Positions 44,820 through 54,050 of a DNA stretch of 64,000 nt are shown in pieces. Source of the DNA: Streptomyces sp. CB02923 (lineage in GTDB: Bacteria; Actinomycetota; Actinomycetes; Streptomycetales; Streptomycetaceae). The stretch covers positions 657,892 through 721,891 of the forward strand of contig NZ_LWKZ01000027.1 in the NCBI RefSeq assembly GCF_001905005.1, given 5' to 3'. The number at the start of each line of letters is the position of its first letter. Position 1 is the stretch's first letter. The position numbers were made by a program, and so were the translations under genes. The notes beneath the pieces were generated by a model. The model was given only the letters and a program-made list of their open reading frames with translations. It was not told the origin of the DNA and ran no database searches.

Positions 44820-45809
44820 TTACTGCGGCGCGCCGCGCCACCCCGCCACCGGGAGGGCGAACTTGGCCACCAGGCGGTCGGTGAAGGACGCGTGGTGGAG
44901 CCGGGCGAGCCGTACCGGGGTCGCGCCGCGGCGGACCTCCACCCGGGCGCCCGCGGGCAGTTCGACGCTGCGCCGGCCGTCGCACCACAGCACGCCGTGC
45001 GGCGTCTTGGGCTGCACCTCCACCGCCAGCACCGAATCCGGCGAGGTGACCAGCGGCTTGGCGAACAGCGCGTGTGCGCTGATCGGCACCATCAGCAGGG
45101 CCTCGACCTCGGGCCAGACCACCGGGCCGCCCGCCGAGAAGGCATAGGCGGTGGAGCCGGTCGGCGTGGCGCACACGACGCCGTCGCCGCCGAAGCGGGA
45201 GACGGGCCGCCCGTCGACCTCCGTGACGACCTCCAGCATCCGCTCCCGGGCCGCCTTCTCGACCGACGCCTCGTTCAGGGCCCAGTCGGTGTGCGCGATG
45301 CTGCCGTTGTTGCGTACGAGGACATCGATGGTCATCCGCTCCTCGACCTCGTAGGCGCGGGTCACGACCCGGTCGACGACCTTGTCCAGGTCGTCCCGTT
45401 CGGCCTCCGCCAGGAAGCCGACCCGGCCGAGGTTGACGCCGAGCATCGGCACCCCGGACGTCCGGGCGAAGTCCGCGCCGCGCAGCAGCGTCCCGTCCCC
45501 GCCGAGGACCACCAGCAGTTCGCAGCCCTCGGCCGCGCACTGCTCGGACTCGACGCGTACCACGGACGCCGGAAGCGGCAGGTCGGCGGCCTCTTCGGCC
45601 AGGACGCGTACGCCGATGCCGCTGCGCAGGAGTCCCTGGACGACGAGTTCGGCGCTGCGGACGGCCGCGGGGCGGCCGGTGTGGGCGAGCAGGAAGACAG
45701 TGCGTTCGCCGTTCTCCGCGGACGGCGCAGGGCCGTCCGACGACGGTGCGGTACAGGTGGTGCGCGAGACGGCTGCTTCAGCCGCTCCGGAAGCTGCAGA
45801 ACTGGTCAA
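44820..45809 (-). CDS. nadK: NAD kinase
   Basis: The 329-residue enzyme makes NADP from NAD. Motifs are VVLGGDGTLLRGA (phosphate-binding GGDG), MLGVNLGRVGFL, and VCATPTGSTAYAFSAGGPVV. The start is a TTG at 45809: it has GGAGG seven bases upstream and overlaps the tlyA stop (TTGA). An ATG frame extension to 45878 would lie inside tlyA and lacks a ribosome site. The first 40 residues are Ala/Ser rich. It follows tlyA in one operon. Confidence 0.95.
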   Translation of the reverse strand: MTSSAASGAAEAAVSRTTCTAPSSDGPAPSAENGERTVFLLAHTGRPAAVRSAELVVQGLLRSGIGVRVLAEEAADLPLPASVVRVESEQCAAEGCELLVVLGGDGTLLRGADFARTSGVPMLGVNLGRVGFLAEAERDDLDKVVDRVVTRAYEVEERMTIDVLVRNNGSIAHTDWALNEASVEKAARERMLEVVTEVDGRPVSRFGGDGVVCATPTGSTAYAFSAGGPVVWPEVEALLMVPISAHALFAKPLVTSPDSVLAVEVQPKTPHGVLWCDGRRSVELPAGARVEVRRGATPVRLARLHHASFTDRLVAKFALPVAGWRGAPQ

Positions 45810-46621
45810 CGGGGCCCCTCCGCCACTGCTCGGTCGACGTCCGCCGGGTCCAGTGCATCCGCCCCGGCGCGCAGCCACAGAAAGTACTCGACATTGCCGG
45901 AGGGTCCGGGCAGCGGGCTGGCGGTCACGCCGGCCACGCCCAGTCCCAGCGCGGCGGCCCGCTCTGCGACGCCGCGTACCGCCTCGGCCCGCAGTTCGGT
46001 GCTGCGCACCACTCCGCCGCTGCCGAGGCGCTCCTTGCCCACCTCGAACTGCGGCTTGACCATCAGCACCAGGTCGGCGTCGGGGGCCGCGCAGCGGACG
46101 AGGGCGGGCAGCACCAGGCCCAGCGGGATGAACGACAGGTCGCCCACGACGAGGTCGACGGGCTCGCCGTCGACCTGCTCCAGCGTCATCTCGCGCACGT
46201 TGGTGCGGTCCTTGACCGTGACCCGGTCGTCGCTCTGCAGCGACCAGGCGAGCTGTCCGTACCCGACGTCGGCGGCGACGACGTGTCCCGCGCCGGCCCG
46301 CAGCAGGACGTCCGTGAAGCCGCCGGTGGACGCGCCCGCGTCGAGCGCGCGGCGGCCCGCCACCTTCAGGCCGAGGGGTTCGAACGCGGCGAGGGCCCCG
46401 GCCAGCTTGTGGCCGCCGCGCGAGACGTAGTCCGGGTCGTTGTCGTCCTCGCGCACGACCAGGGCCGCGCTGGTCTCCACCTGGGTGGCGGACTTGGTCG
46501 CCGTCGTCCCGCCGACGGTCACCCGCCCCGCGGTGATCAGCTGGCCCGCGTGCTCGCGTGAGCGGGCCAGCTTGCGGCGCACCAGCTCCGCGTCGAGTCG
46601 GCGTCGTGCCACTCCTGCCAC
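45806..46621 (-). CDS. tlyA: TlyA-family rRNA 2'-O-methyltransferase
   Basis: The 271-residue protein should methylate ribose in 16S and 23S rRNA; in mycobacteria this sets capreomycin sensitivity. An N-terminal S4 domain (ARRRLDAELVRRKLARSREHAGQLI) is followed by an FtsJ-like domain with the SAM site ALDAGASTGGFTDVLL, the catalytic-type VGDLSFIPL and VLMVKPQFEVGKE (Lys-Asp-Lys-Glu tetrad members). It starts at the GTG at 46621 with AGGAG ten bases upstream. Confidence 0.94.
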   Translation of the reverse strand: MAGVARRRLDAELVRRKLARSREHAGQLITAGRVTVGGTTATKSATQVETSAALVVREDDNDPDYVSRGGHKLAGALAAFEPLGLKVAGRRALDAGASTGGFTDVLLRAGAGHVVAADVGYGQLAWSLQSDDRVTVKDRTNVREMTLEQVDGEPVDLVVGDLSFIPLGLVLPALVRCAAPDADLVLMVKPQFEVGKERLGSGGVVRSTELRAEAVRGVAERAAALGLGVAGVTASPLPGPSGNVEYFLWLRAGADALDPADVDRAVAEGPR

Positions 46622-46628
46622 CTGAGGT

Positions 46629-46979
46629 TCAGCTCCTGTTGTCGTACGTTGCGGACGGCTGCGGGGACGGGGGCGCGCCGGACGGGCCGGCGAGCCCGGG
46701 GCGCCGGTCGAGCTCGGCCAGCGCGTCGCGCAGCCCCCGGTGCACATCCTCGTACACCTCCAGGTGCCCGCTCGCGGCGAGGTGGTCGGCGTCGGCCAGG
46801 CGCCGCAGCTGGGCGTCCACGGCGGCGTCCCCGGTGGGCGTGACGTCGACGCCGAGCGGCTGCGGCCCGGTGGGGCCGTCCGGCGCCGGCTGCTCCGGCT
46901 CCGGGCCGTCCGCGTCCGTGGCGGCCGGGCCCGTGCCGTCCGGCACCGCGCCGGTCACCGGCTCTCTCGGCTCTTCCAT
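46629..46979 (-). CDS. Small conserved Streptomyces protein upstream of tlyA
   Basis: The 116-residue protein is acidic and disordered for 45 residues, then helical: DAAVDAQLRRLADADHLAASGHLEVYEDVHRGLRDALAELD. It ends in a Pro/Ser tail. I do not recognise a family. Its stop is seven bases from the tlyA start, so it belongs to the same operon, and the helical segment recalls small actinobacterial proteins found at this place. No membrane segment. Confidence 0.75.
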   Translation of the reverse strand: MEEPREPVTGAVPDGTGPAATDADGPEPEQPAPDGPTGPQPLGVDVTPTGDAAVDAQLRRLADADHLAASGHLEVYEDVHRGLRDALAELDRRPGLAGPSGAPPSPQPSATYDNRS

Positions 46980-47055
46980 GCCTTGACGCTACCTCGAACA
47001 GCCCGCGGACCGGGCCACCGCCCGCCCGCCCCGCACCGGCGTATCGTCGATCTCG

Positions 47056-47403
47056 ATGGCAACCCTCGAAGAGTGCCGTGCCGCCCTCGGCCGGCTCGCA
47101 CAGAACCTCTCCACCGCGAACGGCGACGTCCGAGGCGCGGCCGCGCTGGACCGTTCGCTCAGCTGCCGGATCACCGACCTGGACGTGACCTTCGTCGGGC
47201 GGCTGGCGAACGGCAGCCTGGAGGACGTCACCAGCGTCCCCGGTCCGCCTCCCGAACGGGCCCAGATCCGCCTGACGATGCGCGGCGACGACCTGGTGGC
47301 CATGGTCGACGGCGAGCTGCACTTCGCCAAGGCGTGGGGCAGCGGCCGGATCAAGCTGGAAGCCGGCCTGCGCGACATGCTGCGCCTGCGCGCACTCCTC
47401 TGA
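47056..47403 (+). CDS. SCP-2 sterol-transfer-like protein
   Basis: The 115-residue protein shows the SCP-2 fold: RSLSCRITDLDVTFVGRLANG, RAQIRLTMRGDDLVAMVDGELHFAKAWGSGRIKLEAGLRDMLRLRALL. Such proteins bind lipids or serve as modules of MDMPI-type proteins. It is divergent from the small gene before tlyA, with 76 bp between the starts. It seems monocistronic; the role is unknown. Confidence 0.88.
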   Translation: MATLEECRAALGRLAQNLSTANGDVRGAAALDRSLSCRITDLDVTFVGRLANGSLEDVTSVPGPPPERAQIRLTMRGDDLVAMVDGELHFAKAWGSGRIKLEAGLRDMLRLRALL

Positions 47404-47544
47404 CCGCGGCCCGCCGCACCGGACAGCTACCGGGCGGCCACCGAACGGCAGCCTGGGCCCGCCCGGCCCATCGCGCCGGACGGCCGGATACGCACCGGAC
47501 AGCCGGATACGCGCCCGGCGGGCCGAACCAGCTCCCAACCGTCC

Positions 47545-48525
47545 TCAGGCCCCCGCGCCCGCCCCCGCGCCCACACCCGCAGCCGTACGGGCCTTGCGCG
47601 CCGCCGGGACGACCAGCGGAGTGCCGGTCTCCGGATCGTCGATGACCTGGCACTTCAGGCCGAAGACCTGCTCGACGAGGTCGGCCGTGACGACCTGCTC
47701 CGGCGGCCCCTCGGCGACGATCTCACCGGCGCGCATGGCGATCAGGTGGGTGGCGTAGCGCGCGGCGTGGTTGAGGTCGTGCAGGACGGCGACGAGGGTG
47801 CGGCCCTGCTCCTCGTGCAGTTCGGCGCACAGGTCCAGCACCTCTATCTGGTGCTGGATGTCGAGGTAGGTGGTCGGCTCGTCCAGGAGGAGCAGCGGTG
47901 TCTGCTGGGCGAGCGCCATCGCGATCCACACGCGCTGCCGCTGTCCGCCGGAGAGTTCGTCGACGTAACGTTCGGCCAGTTCGCCGACGCCGGTCGCCTC
48001 CATCGACTCCCGTACGATCCGCTCGTCCTCGCCCGACCACTGGCGCAGCAGTCCCTGATGCGGGTAGCGGCCGCGGGCCACCAGGTCCGCGACGGTGATC
48101 CCGTCGGGCGCGATGGAGGACTGCGGCAGCAGGCCGAGGGTGCGGGCGACCTTCTTGGCGGGCAGCGACGAGATGGCCGAGCCGTCCAGCAGTACGGAGC
48201 CGGCGGCCGGCTTGAGCATCCGCGACAGGGCGCGCAGCAGCGTGGACTTGCCGCAGGCGTTCGGTCCGACGATGACCGTGAAGGACTGGTCCGGTACGGC
48301 CACCGAGAGGTCCTGGGCGATGACCCGCTGGTCGTAGGCGAGGGTCACGTTCTCGGCCAAGAGACGGCTCACTGCGTTGCTCCTTGTAGCGGTCTGCGTC
48401 GTGGGGGCCTGGGGCGGCTCGGTCGGTGTCGCGGGGGCGGGGGCCGGTGCGGACCCCCCGGAGGCCGGTGCGGACCCCCGCAGAGCGTTCTGTGTGCTCA
48501 TATCCGGCCCGCCCGGCGTGCTCAT
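47545..48525 (-). CDS. Ferric-siderophore ABC transporter ATPase (FecE/FepC type)
   Basis: The 326-residue ATPase has Walker A GPNACGKST, signature VDELSGGQRQRVWIAMAL, Walker B PLLLLDEPTTYLDI and switch VLHDLNHAARYATH, the pattern of the FecE family. A disordered Ala/Pro-rich N-terminus of about 55 residues precedes it. It powers uptake through the two permeases encoded upstream. The ATG at 48525 overlaps the permease stop (ATGA); a Met at 48501 is an alternative. The Ala/Gly tail is low complexity. Confidence 0.93.
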   Translation of the reverse strand: MSTPGGPDMSTQNALRGSAPASGGSAPAPAPATPTEPPQAPTTQTATRSNAVSRLLAENVTLAYDQRVIAQDLSVAVPDQSFTVIVGPNACGKSTLLRALSRMLKPAAGSVLLDGSAISSLPAKKVARTLGLLPQSSIAPDGITVADLVARGRYPHQGLLRQWSGEDERIVRESMEATGVGELAERYVDELSGGQRQRVWIAMALAQQTPLLLLDEPTTYLDIQHQIEVLDLCAELHEEQGRTLVAVLHDLNHAARYATHLIAMRAGEIVAEGPPEQVVTADLVEQVFGLKCQVIDDPETGTPLVVPAARKARTAAGVGAGAGAGA

Positions 48526-49667
48526 ATGCGCCCGGCCTTGCGCTCGGAGGCCAGCAGCCACAGCAGGTAGCCGCCGCCGAGCAGGCCGGTCAGCACGCCC
48601 ACCGGGAGCTGGTCGGCGCCGAAGATCTGCTGCGAGGCCCAGTCGGCGGTGACCAGGAGGGCGGCGCCCATGAGGGCGGCGGGCAGCAGGTTGGGGCCGG
48701 GCGAGCGGGTCAGCCGACGGGCCAGCTGCGGCGCGGTCAGCGCGAGGAAGGCGATCGGTCCGGCCGCCGCGGTCGCCGAGGCGACCAGCAGCACGGCCGC
48801 CGCCAGCAGGACGACGCGCACCCGGGTGACGCGGACGCCCAGCGCGTACGCGGCGTCGTCGCCCATCTCCAGCATGCGCAGCGGCCGCCCGTAGAGCAGG
48901 GACAGCGGGATCAGGACGGCGCAGACGATGGCCAGCGGCCAGACCTGGTCCCAGTCCCGGCCGCTGAGGGTGCCGGTCATCCAGGTGACGGCCTGCGTCG
49001 CCTCGACGATGTCCGCCTTGGTCATCAGGTACAGGACGATGGCGTAGAGCATCGCGGCGGCGCCGATGCCGACGAGCACGAAGCGGTAGCCGTGGATGCC
49101 GCCCTTCCAGGCCAGCAGGAAGATCACCAGCCCGGTGACGATGCCGCCGACGACCGAGCCCGCGGCAATCGCGAAGGTGCCGCCCTGGAAGAAGACGACG
49201 ACGAGCAGCGCGCCGACCGTCGACCCCTGGGAGAAGCCCAGCACGTCGGGGCTGCCCAGCGGGTTGCGGGCGACGGCCTGGAAGACCGCGCCGGCGATGC
49301 CGAAGGCGGCGCCGACCAGCAGGGCGACCAGGACCCGCGGCAGCCGCAGGTCGTTGACGATGAATTCCTGGGCGGTGGTGCCGGAGCCGGTGAGGGTGGC
49401 GAGGACGTCCGCCGGGGTCATCGGGAAGTCGCCGGTGCCGATCAGCAGCACGCTCGCGAACAGGGCCACGGCCGCCAGCAGCACGGAGACCACGAGGGTC
49501 CGTACGTCCAGGCGCACTGACAGCCCGCCGGCGGTGCGGACCGCCCGTACGGCCCGGCCGGTCTTCGCGGCCACGGCGGCCCGACCGGTCCCGGCGGTGT
49601 CGGTCCCGCCGCTGTCGGCCCCGGCGCTGCCGGTTCCGGCGGTGTCGGTCTTGACGGTGGAATTCAC
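48522..49667 (-). CDS. Ferric-siderophore ABC permease (FecCD family), second
   Basis: The 381-residue permease has a disordered Gly/Thr-rich N-terminus and about ten membrane segments. Family motifs: LRLPRVLVALLVGAAFGIAGAVFQAVARNPLGSPDVLG and the coupling region AYALGVRVTRVR, and GPIAFLALTAPQLARRLT. It pairs with the permease encoded just upstream to form the channel. Start GTG at 49667 overlaps the stop of that gene (GTGA). Confidence 0.93.
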   Translation of the reverse strand: MNSTVKTDTAGTGSAGADSGGTDTAGTGRAAVAAKTGRAVRAVRTAGGLSVRLDVRTLVVSVLLAAVALFASVLLIGTGDFPMTPADVLATLTGSGTTAQEFIVNDLRLPRVLVALLVGAAFGIAGAVFQAVARNPLGSPDVLGFSQGSTVGALLVVVFFQGGTFAIAAGSVVGGIVTGLVIFLLAWKGGIHGYRFVLVGIGAAAMLYAIVLYLMTKADIVEATQAVTWMTGTLSGRDWDQVWPLAIVCAVLIPLSLLYGRPLRMLEMGDDAAYALGVRVTRVRVVLLAAAVLLVASATAAAGPIAFLALTAPQLARRLTRSPGPNLLPAALMGAALLVTADWASQQIFGADQLPVGVLTGLLGGGYLLWLLASERKAGRI

Positions 49668-50707
49668 AGCTGGGCCATCCTCCGACGCCGTACGAGATAG
49701 ATGAAGACCGGGCCGCCGATGACGGCCGTCACGATGCCGACCTGGATCTCGCCGGGCCGCGCCACGACGCGCCCCAGGACGTCGGCGCCGAGCAGCAGGA
49801 CCGGCGAGAGGATCGCGGAGTACGGCAGGATCCACCGCAGGTCGGGGCCGGTGACGGCGCGGACGACGTGCGGGACCATCAGGCCGACGTAGACGATCGG
49901 CCCGCAGGCGGCGGTCGCGCCGCCGCACAGCAGGGTGACGGCGACCATCGCCAGCGCCCGGGTGCGGGTCAGCCGGGCGCCCAGGGCCCGCGCCTGGTCG
50001 TCGCCGAGCGCGATGGCGTTCAGGGGGCGTCCGACGGCGAGCGCCAGGACGGCGCCGGCCACGAGGAACGGCGCGACCTCCTGCACGGTGGTCATGGTGG
50101 CGGAGGCCAGTGAGCCGACCGTCCAGAAGCGCATCCGGTCCAGCGCCGCGGTGTCCAGGAGGTTGACGGCGTTGATGTAGCCGATCAGCACGGCGGACAG
50201 GGCGGTTCCGGCGAGGGCGAGCCGTACGGGGGTGGCGCTGCGGGTGCCGCCGAGCACGTACACGGCGACGGAGACGACGGCGGCGCCGAGGAAGGCGAAC
50301 CACACGTATCCGGTCAGCGAGGTGATCCCCAGGAAGCTGATGGCGGAGACGACGGCCGCCGAGGCGCCCGCGTTGATGCCGAGCACGCCCGGGTCGGCGA
50401 GGGGGTTGCGGGTCAGTGCCTGCATCACCGTGCCGGCCAGGCCCAGGGCCGCGCCGGCCAGCAGGCCGAGGAGGGTGCGCGGCAGGCGTACGTCCCGCAC
50501 GATCACGTCGGTGTCGTCACCCGTGTAGTGGAAGAGGGCGTGCCACACCTGGTCGAGGGGTACCTGTTTCGCGCCGACGGCGATACCCAGGACGATGACG
50601 ACCAGCAGCGCTCCGACGGCGGCGACGAGCCCCGCCGAGCGAGTGATCTGCCGCCGTCGCGGTGCCGCGGGGGCGTTTGCTGCTTCGGGGGGACTGTCAA
50701 CCAACAC
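49664..50707 (-). CDS. Ferric-siderophore ABC permease (FecCD family), first
   Basis: The 347-residue permease shows VRLPRTLLGLLAGAALGLAGTVMQALTRNPLADPGVLGINAGAS, a coupling helix ARALGARLTRTRAL and GPIVYVGLMVPHVVRA. It begins the permease-permease-ATPase operon on the minus strand. The GTG at 50707 lies only five bases from the iron box at 50713-50731. Either the transcript is leaderless or an internal GTG at 50701 is used. Confidence 0.93.
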   Translation of the reverse strand: MLVDSPPEAANAPAAPRRRQITRSAGLVAAVGALLVVIVLGIAVGAKQVPLDQVWHALFHYTGDDTDVIVRDVRLPRTLLGLLAGAALGLAGTVMQALTRNPLADPGVLGINAGASAAVVSAISFLGITSLTGYVWFAFLGAAVVSVAVYVLGGTRSATPVRLALAGTALSAVLIGYINAVNLLDTAALDRMRFWTVGSLASATMTTVQEVAPFLVAGAVLALAVGRPLNAIALGDDQARALGARLTRTRALAMVAVTLLCGGATAACGPIVYVGLMVPHVVRAVTGPDLRWILPYSAILSPVLLLGADVLGRVVARPGEIQVGIVTAVIGGPVFIYLVRRRRMAQL

Positions 50708-50712
50708 GGGAG

Positions 50713-50731
50713 TTAGGTTAGCCTACCCTCA
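50713..50731. promoter_or_regulatory. Iron box (DmdR1/IdeR-type) between divergent uptake genes
   Basis: TTAGGTTAGCCTACCCTCA matches the 19-bp actinobacterial iron box (TTAGGTTAGGCTAACCTAA) closely, with arms TTAGGTTAG and its partial inverse. It sits between the permease operon (minus) and the binding-protein gene (plus), so Fe-loaded regulator should shut off both. Confidence 0.9.
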
Positions 50732-50893
50732 CGATCAGACATCAAGTCGTTCCGCAGGGCCTTTTACCGGCCCTTTGCCGTACGTGCTGAAGTCCGACCG
50801 GAAACATACCGAAGACCGTGAACGACCGGCCGAAGTCCCGTCAAGGCCCGCCCGGCCGAGCCGGGGCCCAGCCCAGAGAGAAGCGCATCAGCC

Positions 50894-51919
50894 ATGAGCA
50901 CCCCCCGCAGCGTATCCCTGTCCCGACGCGGCGTCCTCGCCGCCGGTGGCGCCGTCGGTATCGGCGCGCTGCTGGCCGCCTGCGGGGGCGGCAAGGACTC
51001 GGGCTCGCAGGGGAACGTCAAGGGCGGCGCCTGGTCCTTCACGGACGACCGCAAGAAGAAGGTCTCCCTCGACCACACGCCGCAGCGCATCGTCGCCTTC
51101 ACCGGCACCGCGGCCGCGCTGTACGACTTCGGCATCGACAAGCAGGTCGTCGGCGTCTTCGGCCCGACCACGCTCAAGGACGGCAAGCCCGACCCGCAGG
51201 CCGGCGACATCGACGTGGACCGGCTCACCGTCATCGGCAACACGTACAACCAGTTCGCGGTCGAGAAGTACGCGGGCCTCAACCCCGACCTGCTGATCAC
51301 CAACATGTTCGAGCCGAACGCCCTGTGGTTCGTGCCGGACGAGAGCAAGGACAAGATCACCAAGCTGGCCGAGACGGTGGCCATCGCCGCGTCCCGGACC
51401 CCGCTGGTGAAGATCATCGAGCGGTACGCCGAACTGGCGCAGTCCCTCGGCGCGGACCTGAAGGCCAAGAAGGTCACCGACGCCAAGGCCCGCTTCGAGA
51501 AGGCCGCCGCCGAACTGCGCAAGGCCGCCAAGTCCAACCCGGTCCGGGTGCTCGCCTGCTCCGGCAGTGCCGACCTCTTCTACGCCTCCAACCCCGGCAT
51601 CAGCGCCGACATCATGTACTTCAAGTCGCTGGGCGTGGACATCATCGTCCCCGACAACCTGGACAAGGGCGGCTACTTCGAGAACCTGAGCTGGGAGAAC
51701 GCCGACAAGTACCCGGCCGACGTCCTCCTGCTCGACAACCGCACCTCCACCCTCCAGCCCAAGGACCTGGCCGCCAAGCCCGCCTGGAACAAGCTGCCCG
51801 CCGTCAAGGCCGGTCAGGTCACGGGCTGGTCCAGCGAGCCGCGCTTCTCCTACGCGGGCGCCGCGCCGCTGATGGAAGAGCTGGCCAAGGTCATCCAGAA
51901 CGCCAAGAAGGTCGCCTGA
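50894..51919 (+). CDS. Siderophore-binding lipoprotein
   Basis: The 341-residue protein has a Tat-like lipoprotein signal (SRRGVLAAGGAVGIGALLAAC). The mature domain is the FepB/FhuD class III binding fold: DHTPQRIVAFTGTAAALYDFG, YAGLNPDLLITN and GVDIIVPDNLDKGGYFENLSWE. It should capture the ferric siderophore, probably a hydroxamate given the des genes nearby, and deliver it to the FecCD permeases. The 160-bp leader starts near the iron box. The SIP gene follows after 94 bp. Confidence 0.93.
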   Translation: MSTPRSVSLSRRGVLAAGGAVGIGALLAACGGGKDSGSQGNVKGGAWSFTDDRKKKVSLDHTPQRIVAFTGTAAALYDFGIDKQVVGVFGPTTLKDGKPDPQAGDIDVDRLTVIGNTYNQFAVEKYAGLNPDLLITNMFEPNALWFVPDESKDKITKLAETVAIAASRTPLVKIIERYAELAQSLGADLKAKKVTDAKARFEKAAAELRKAAKSNPVRVLACSGSADLFYASNPGISADIMYFKSLGVDIIVPDNLDKGGYFENLSWENADKYPADVLLLDNRTSTLQPKDLAAKPAWNKLPAVKAGQVTGWSSEPRFSYAGAAPLMEELAKVIQNAKKVA

Positions 51920-52013
51920 CGCCGACCGGCTCCGGCCGCCGCACCGGCCGGCAACGGCACCGCGCCGCACCCCACCGCAGTCACCGAGTCACGCTTCCGG
52001 GAGGTTCCTCCGC

Positions 52014-52904
52014 ATGACCACGACCGCCGCACCCGCCACCACCCCGTACCGCTTCTTCGACGTGCACGTCGTGCGCACCCGGCGGCTCGGACCCTCCATG
52101 GTCCGGATCACCTTCGGCGGCGAACGGCTCGGCGAACTGGCCTCCGGCGGCCGTGACCAGCGCTTCAAACTGTTCCTCCCGCAGGCCCACCAGGCCGAGC
52201 CGGACTTCGCCGACCAGAGCGAGAACTGGTACCCCGCCTGGCGCGCCCAGGACCCGGCCGAGCGGCCGCTGATGCGCTCGTACACGATCCGCGAGCAGCG
52301 CCACGAGCCGGCCGAGATCGACGTGGACTTCGCGCTGCACGGCGCGGACGCCCCGGGTGCCGCGGTCGGCGGCCCGGCCTCGCGCTGGGCGGCGTCCGCC
52401 GTGCCCGGCGACCGCGTCTCGGTCCTCGGCCCGGCCGTCGAGGACAACGGCGGCGTCGACTTCCGCCCGCCGCCCGGCACCGACTGGATCCTGCTGACCG
52501 GCGACGAGACGGCGCTGCCCGCCGTGGCCGGCATCCTGGCCTGGCTCTCCCCCGGCACCCAGGCCAAGGTCTTCCTGTCCGTCGCCCACGCGGCCGACCG
52601 CCAGGACCTGCCCACCTTCGCCGACGCCGACATCACCTGGCTGGTGGCCGACGAGCAGCCGGCGGCCGGGCAGGACGCGCTGCTGGAGGCGGTCCGTACC
52701 GCCGAACTGCCCGCGGGCACGCCGTACGCCTGGATCGCGGGCGAGGCGGGCAACGTGAAGATGCTCCGCCGGCACCTCGTGCGGGAGCGGGAGTTCGACC
52801 GCCGGGCCGTGAAGTTCACCGGTTACTGGCGGCGCGGCGCCAGCGAGGAGGACCTGCTCGCGGAGTTCGTGGCGGGCACGGCGGCGCCCGCCGACGAGGA
52901 CTGA
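52014..52904 (+). CDS. Siderophore-interacting protein (ferric reductase)
   Basis: The 296-residue flavoprotein should reduce ferric siderophores in the cytoplasm to free iron. Motifs: the FAD-binding RPLMRSYTIREQR and DVDFALHG; ASRWAASAVPGDRV; the nucleotide-side GDETALPAVAGIL; and WIAGEAGNVKMLRRHLV. It starts at the ATG at 52014 behind GGGAGG. It belongs to the operon with the binding protein under the upstream iron box. Confidence 0.93.
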   Translation: MTTTAAPATTPYRFFDVHVVRTRRLGPSMVRITFGGERLGELASGGRDQRFKLFLPQAHQAEPDFADQSENWYPAWRAQDPAERPLMRSYTIREQRHEPAEIDVDFALHGADAPGAAVGGPASRWAASAVPGDRVSVLGPAVEDNGGVDFRPPPGTDWILLTGDETALPAVAGILAWLSPGTQAKVFLSVAHAADRQDLPTFADADITWLVADEQPAAGQDALLEAVRTAELPAGTPYAWIAGEAGNVKMLRRHLVREREFDRRAVKFTGYWRRGASEEDLLAEFVAGTAAPADED

Positions 52905-52920
52905 ACCGGCCCCCGTACCG

Positions 52921-52989
52921 TGCGTGTACGACGGTCCGTACACGCACCTGAGGGAGGGGCCCCGCTCATCACCGAGCGGGGCCCCTCCC
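52921..52989. terminator. Two hairpins between convergent SIP and NagD-like genes
   Basis: TGCGTGTACG-N6-CGTACACGCA (52921-52946) is followed by a 16-bp stem GGGAGGGGCCCCGCTC with a 6-nt loop (52952-52989). Together they form a bidirectional terminator. Confidence 0.8.
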
Positions 52990-53021
52990 CTCTTCGTACG
53001 CCGTCCGTCACGGCGCGCGCC

Positions 53022-54050
53022 TCACAGACCGAGCCGCGCCAGCGCCTTGCCCGCGTCGGCGTCGCAACTGCCGTCGCCCGCCGCCGTCCAGGCCGCCGCG
53101 CACAGCGCCCGCAGGCCGTCCAGCGGCGCGCCCTCACCGTCCAGCGCCAGCGCGCCGTCGCGTACGGACGCCGTCCAGCCGCCGCACCGGAATCCGCCGT
53201 CCGTCTCCCCGGACACCTCCGGCTGCGGGCCGAGCACACCGCGCAGGTCCGCGTCCACGTACGTGGGGCGGTGCCGCGGCGGAGCGGCCAGCAGTTCGGC
53301 GGCGGTGGTCACGCCGGTGAGCACCAGCAGCGAGTCGACGCCGCCGTTGTAGGCGCCCTCGATGTCCGTGTCGAGCCGGTCGCCGATCACCAGCGGCCGC
53401 TGCGCGCCCGTACGCAGCACCGTTTCACGGTGCATGGGCGTCTCCGGCTTGCCCGCCACCTGGGGCGCGCCGCCGGTGGCGGTCCGTACGACCTCCACCA
53501 GGGCGCCGTTGCCCGGCGCGATCCCGCGCTCCTTGGGGATGGTCAGGTCCGTGTTCGAGGCGAACCAGGGCACGCCGCGCTGTACGGCGTACGCGGCTTC
53601 CGCCAGCCGTTCCCAGTCCAGTTTCGGATCGAATCCCTGCACCACGGCGGCCGGGTCGTCCGTCACGGAGTCCACCGGGACCAGCCCGCGCTCGCGCAGC
53701 GCCACCCGCAGTCCCTCGCCGCCGATCGCCAGCACCGGCGCGCCCTCGGGCACCTGCCCGGCGATCAGCCGGGCGACCGCCTGCGCCGAGGTGATGACGT
53801 CGGTCGGCGCGGTGGGCAGCCCGAATCCGGTGAGCTGGTCCGCGACCGCGTCCGGCGTCCGGGAGGCGTTGTTGGTCACGTACGCCAGGTGCATACCGCC
53901 GTCCCGGGCCGTGGTGAGCGACGCGACGGCGTGCTCGATCACCGAGCCGCCGGCGTAGACGACTCCGTCCAGGTCCAGCAGCGCCGTGTCATACGCCTCA
54001 CTCAGTGCCCGTTCGCACCGTCCGGGCTGCTTGCGCACCCGCTCGCTCAT
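53022..54050 (-). CDS. HAD-IIA (NagD-like) sugar phosphatase
   Basis: The 342-residue hydrolase has LLDLDGVVYAG (nucleophile Asp motif), VTNNASRTPDAVADQL, the motif III Lys in QVAGKPETPMHRE and VIGDRLDTDIEGAYNGG (motif IV). It lacks any signal peptide and should dephosphorylate a small phosphorylated metabolite. The C-terminal 60 residues are an added, Cys-containing domain seen in actinobacterial relatives. It starts at the ATG at 54050. It diverges from the DUF1015 gene. Confidence 0.92.
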   Translation of the reverse strand: MSERVRKQPGRCERALSEAYDTALLDLDGVVYAGGSVIEHAVASLTTARDGGMHLAYVTNNASRTPDAVADQLTGFGLPTAPTDVITSAQAVARLIAGQVPEGAPVLAIGGEGLRVALRERGLVPVDSVTDDPAAVVQGFDPKLDWERLAEAAYAVQRGVPWFASNTDLTIPKERGIAPGNGALVEVVRTATGGAPQVAGKPETPMHRETVLRTGAQRPLVIGDRLDTDIEGAYNGGVDSLLVLTGVTTAAELLAAPPRHRPTYVDADLRGVLGPQPEVSGETDGGFRCGGWTASVRDGALALDGEGAPLDGLRALCAAAWTAAGDGSCDADAGKALARLGL

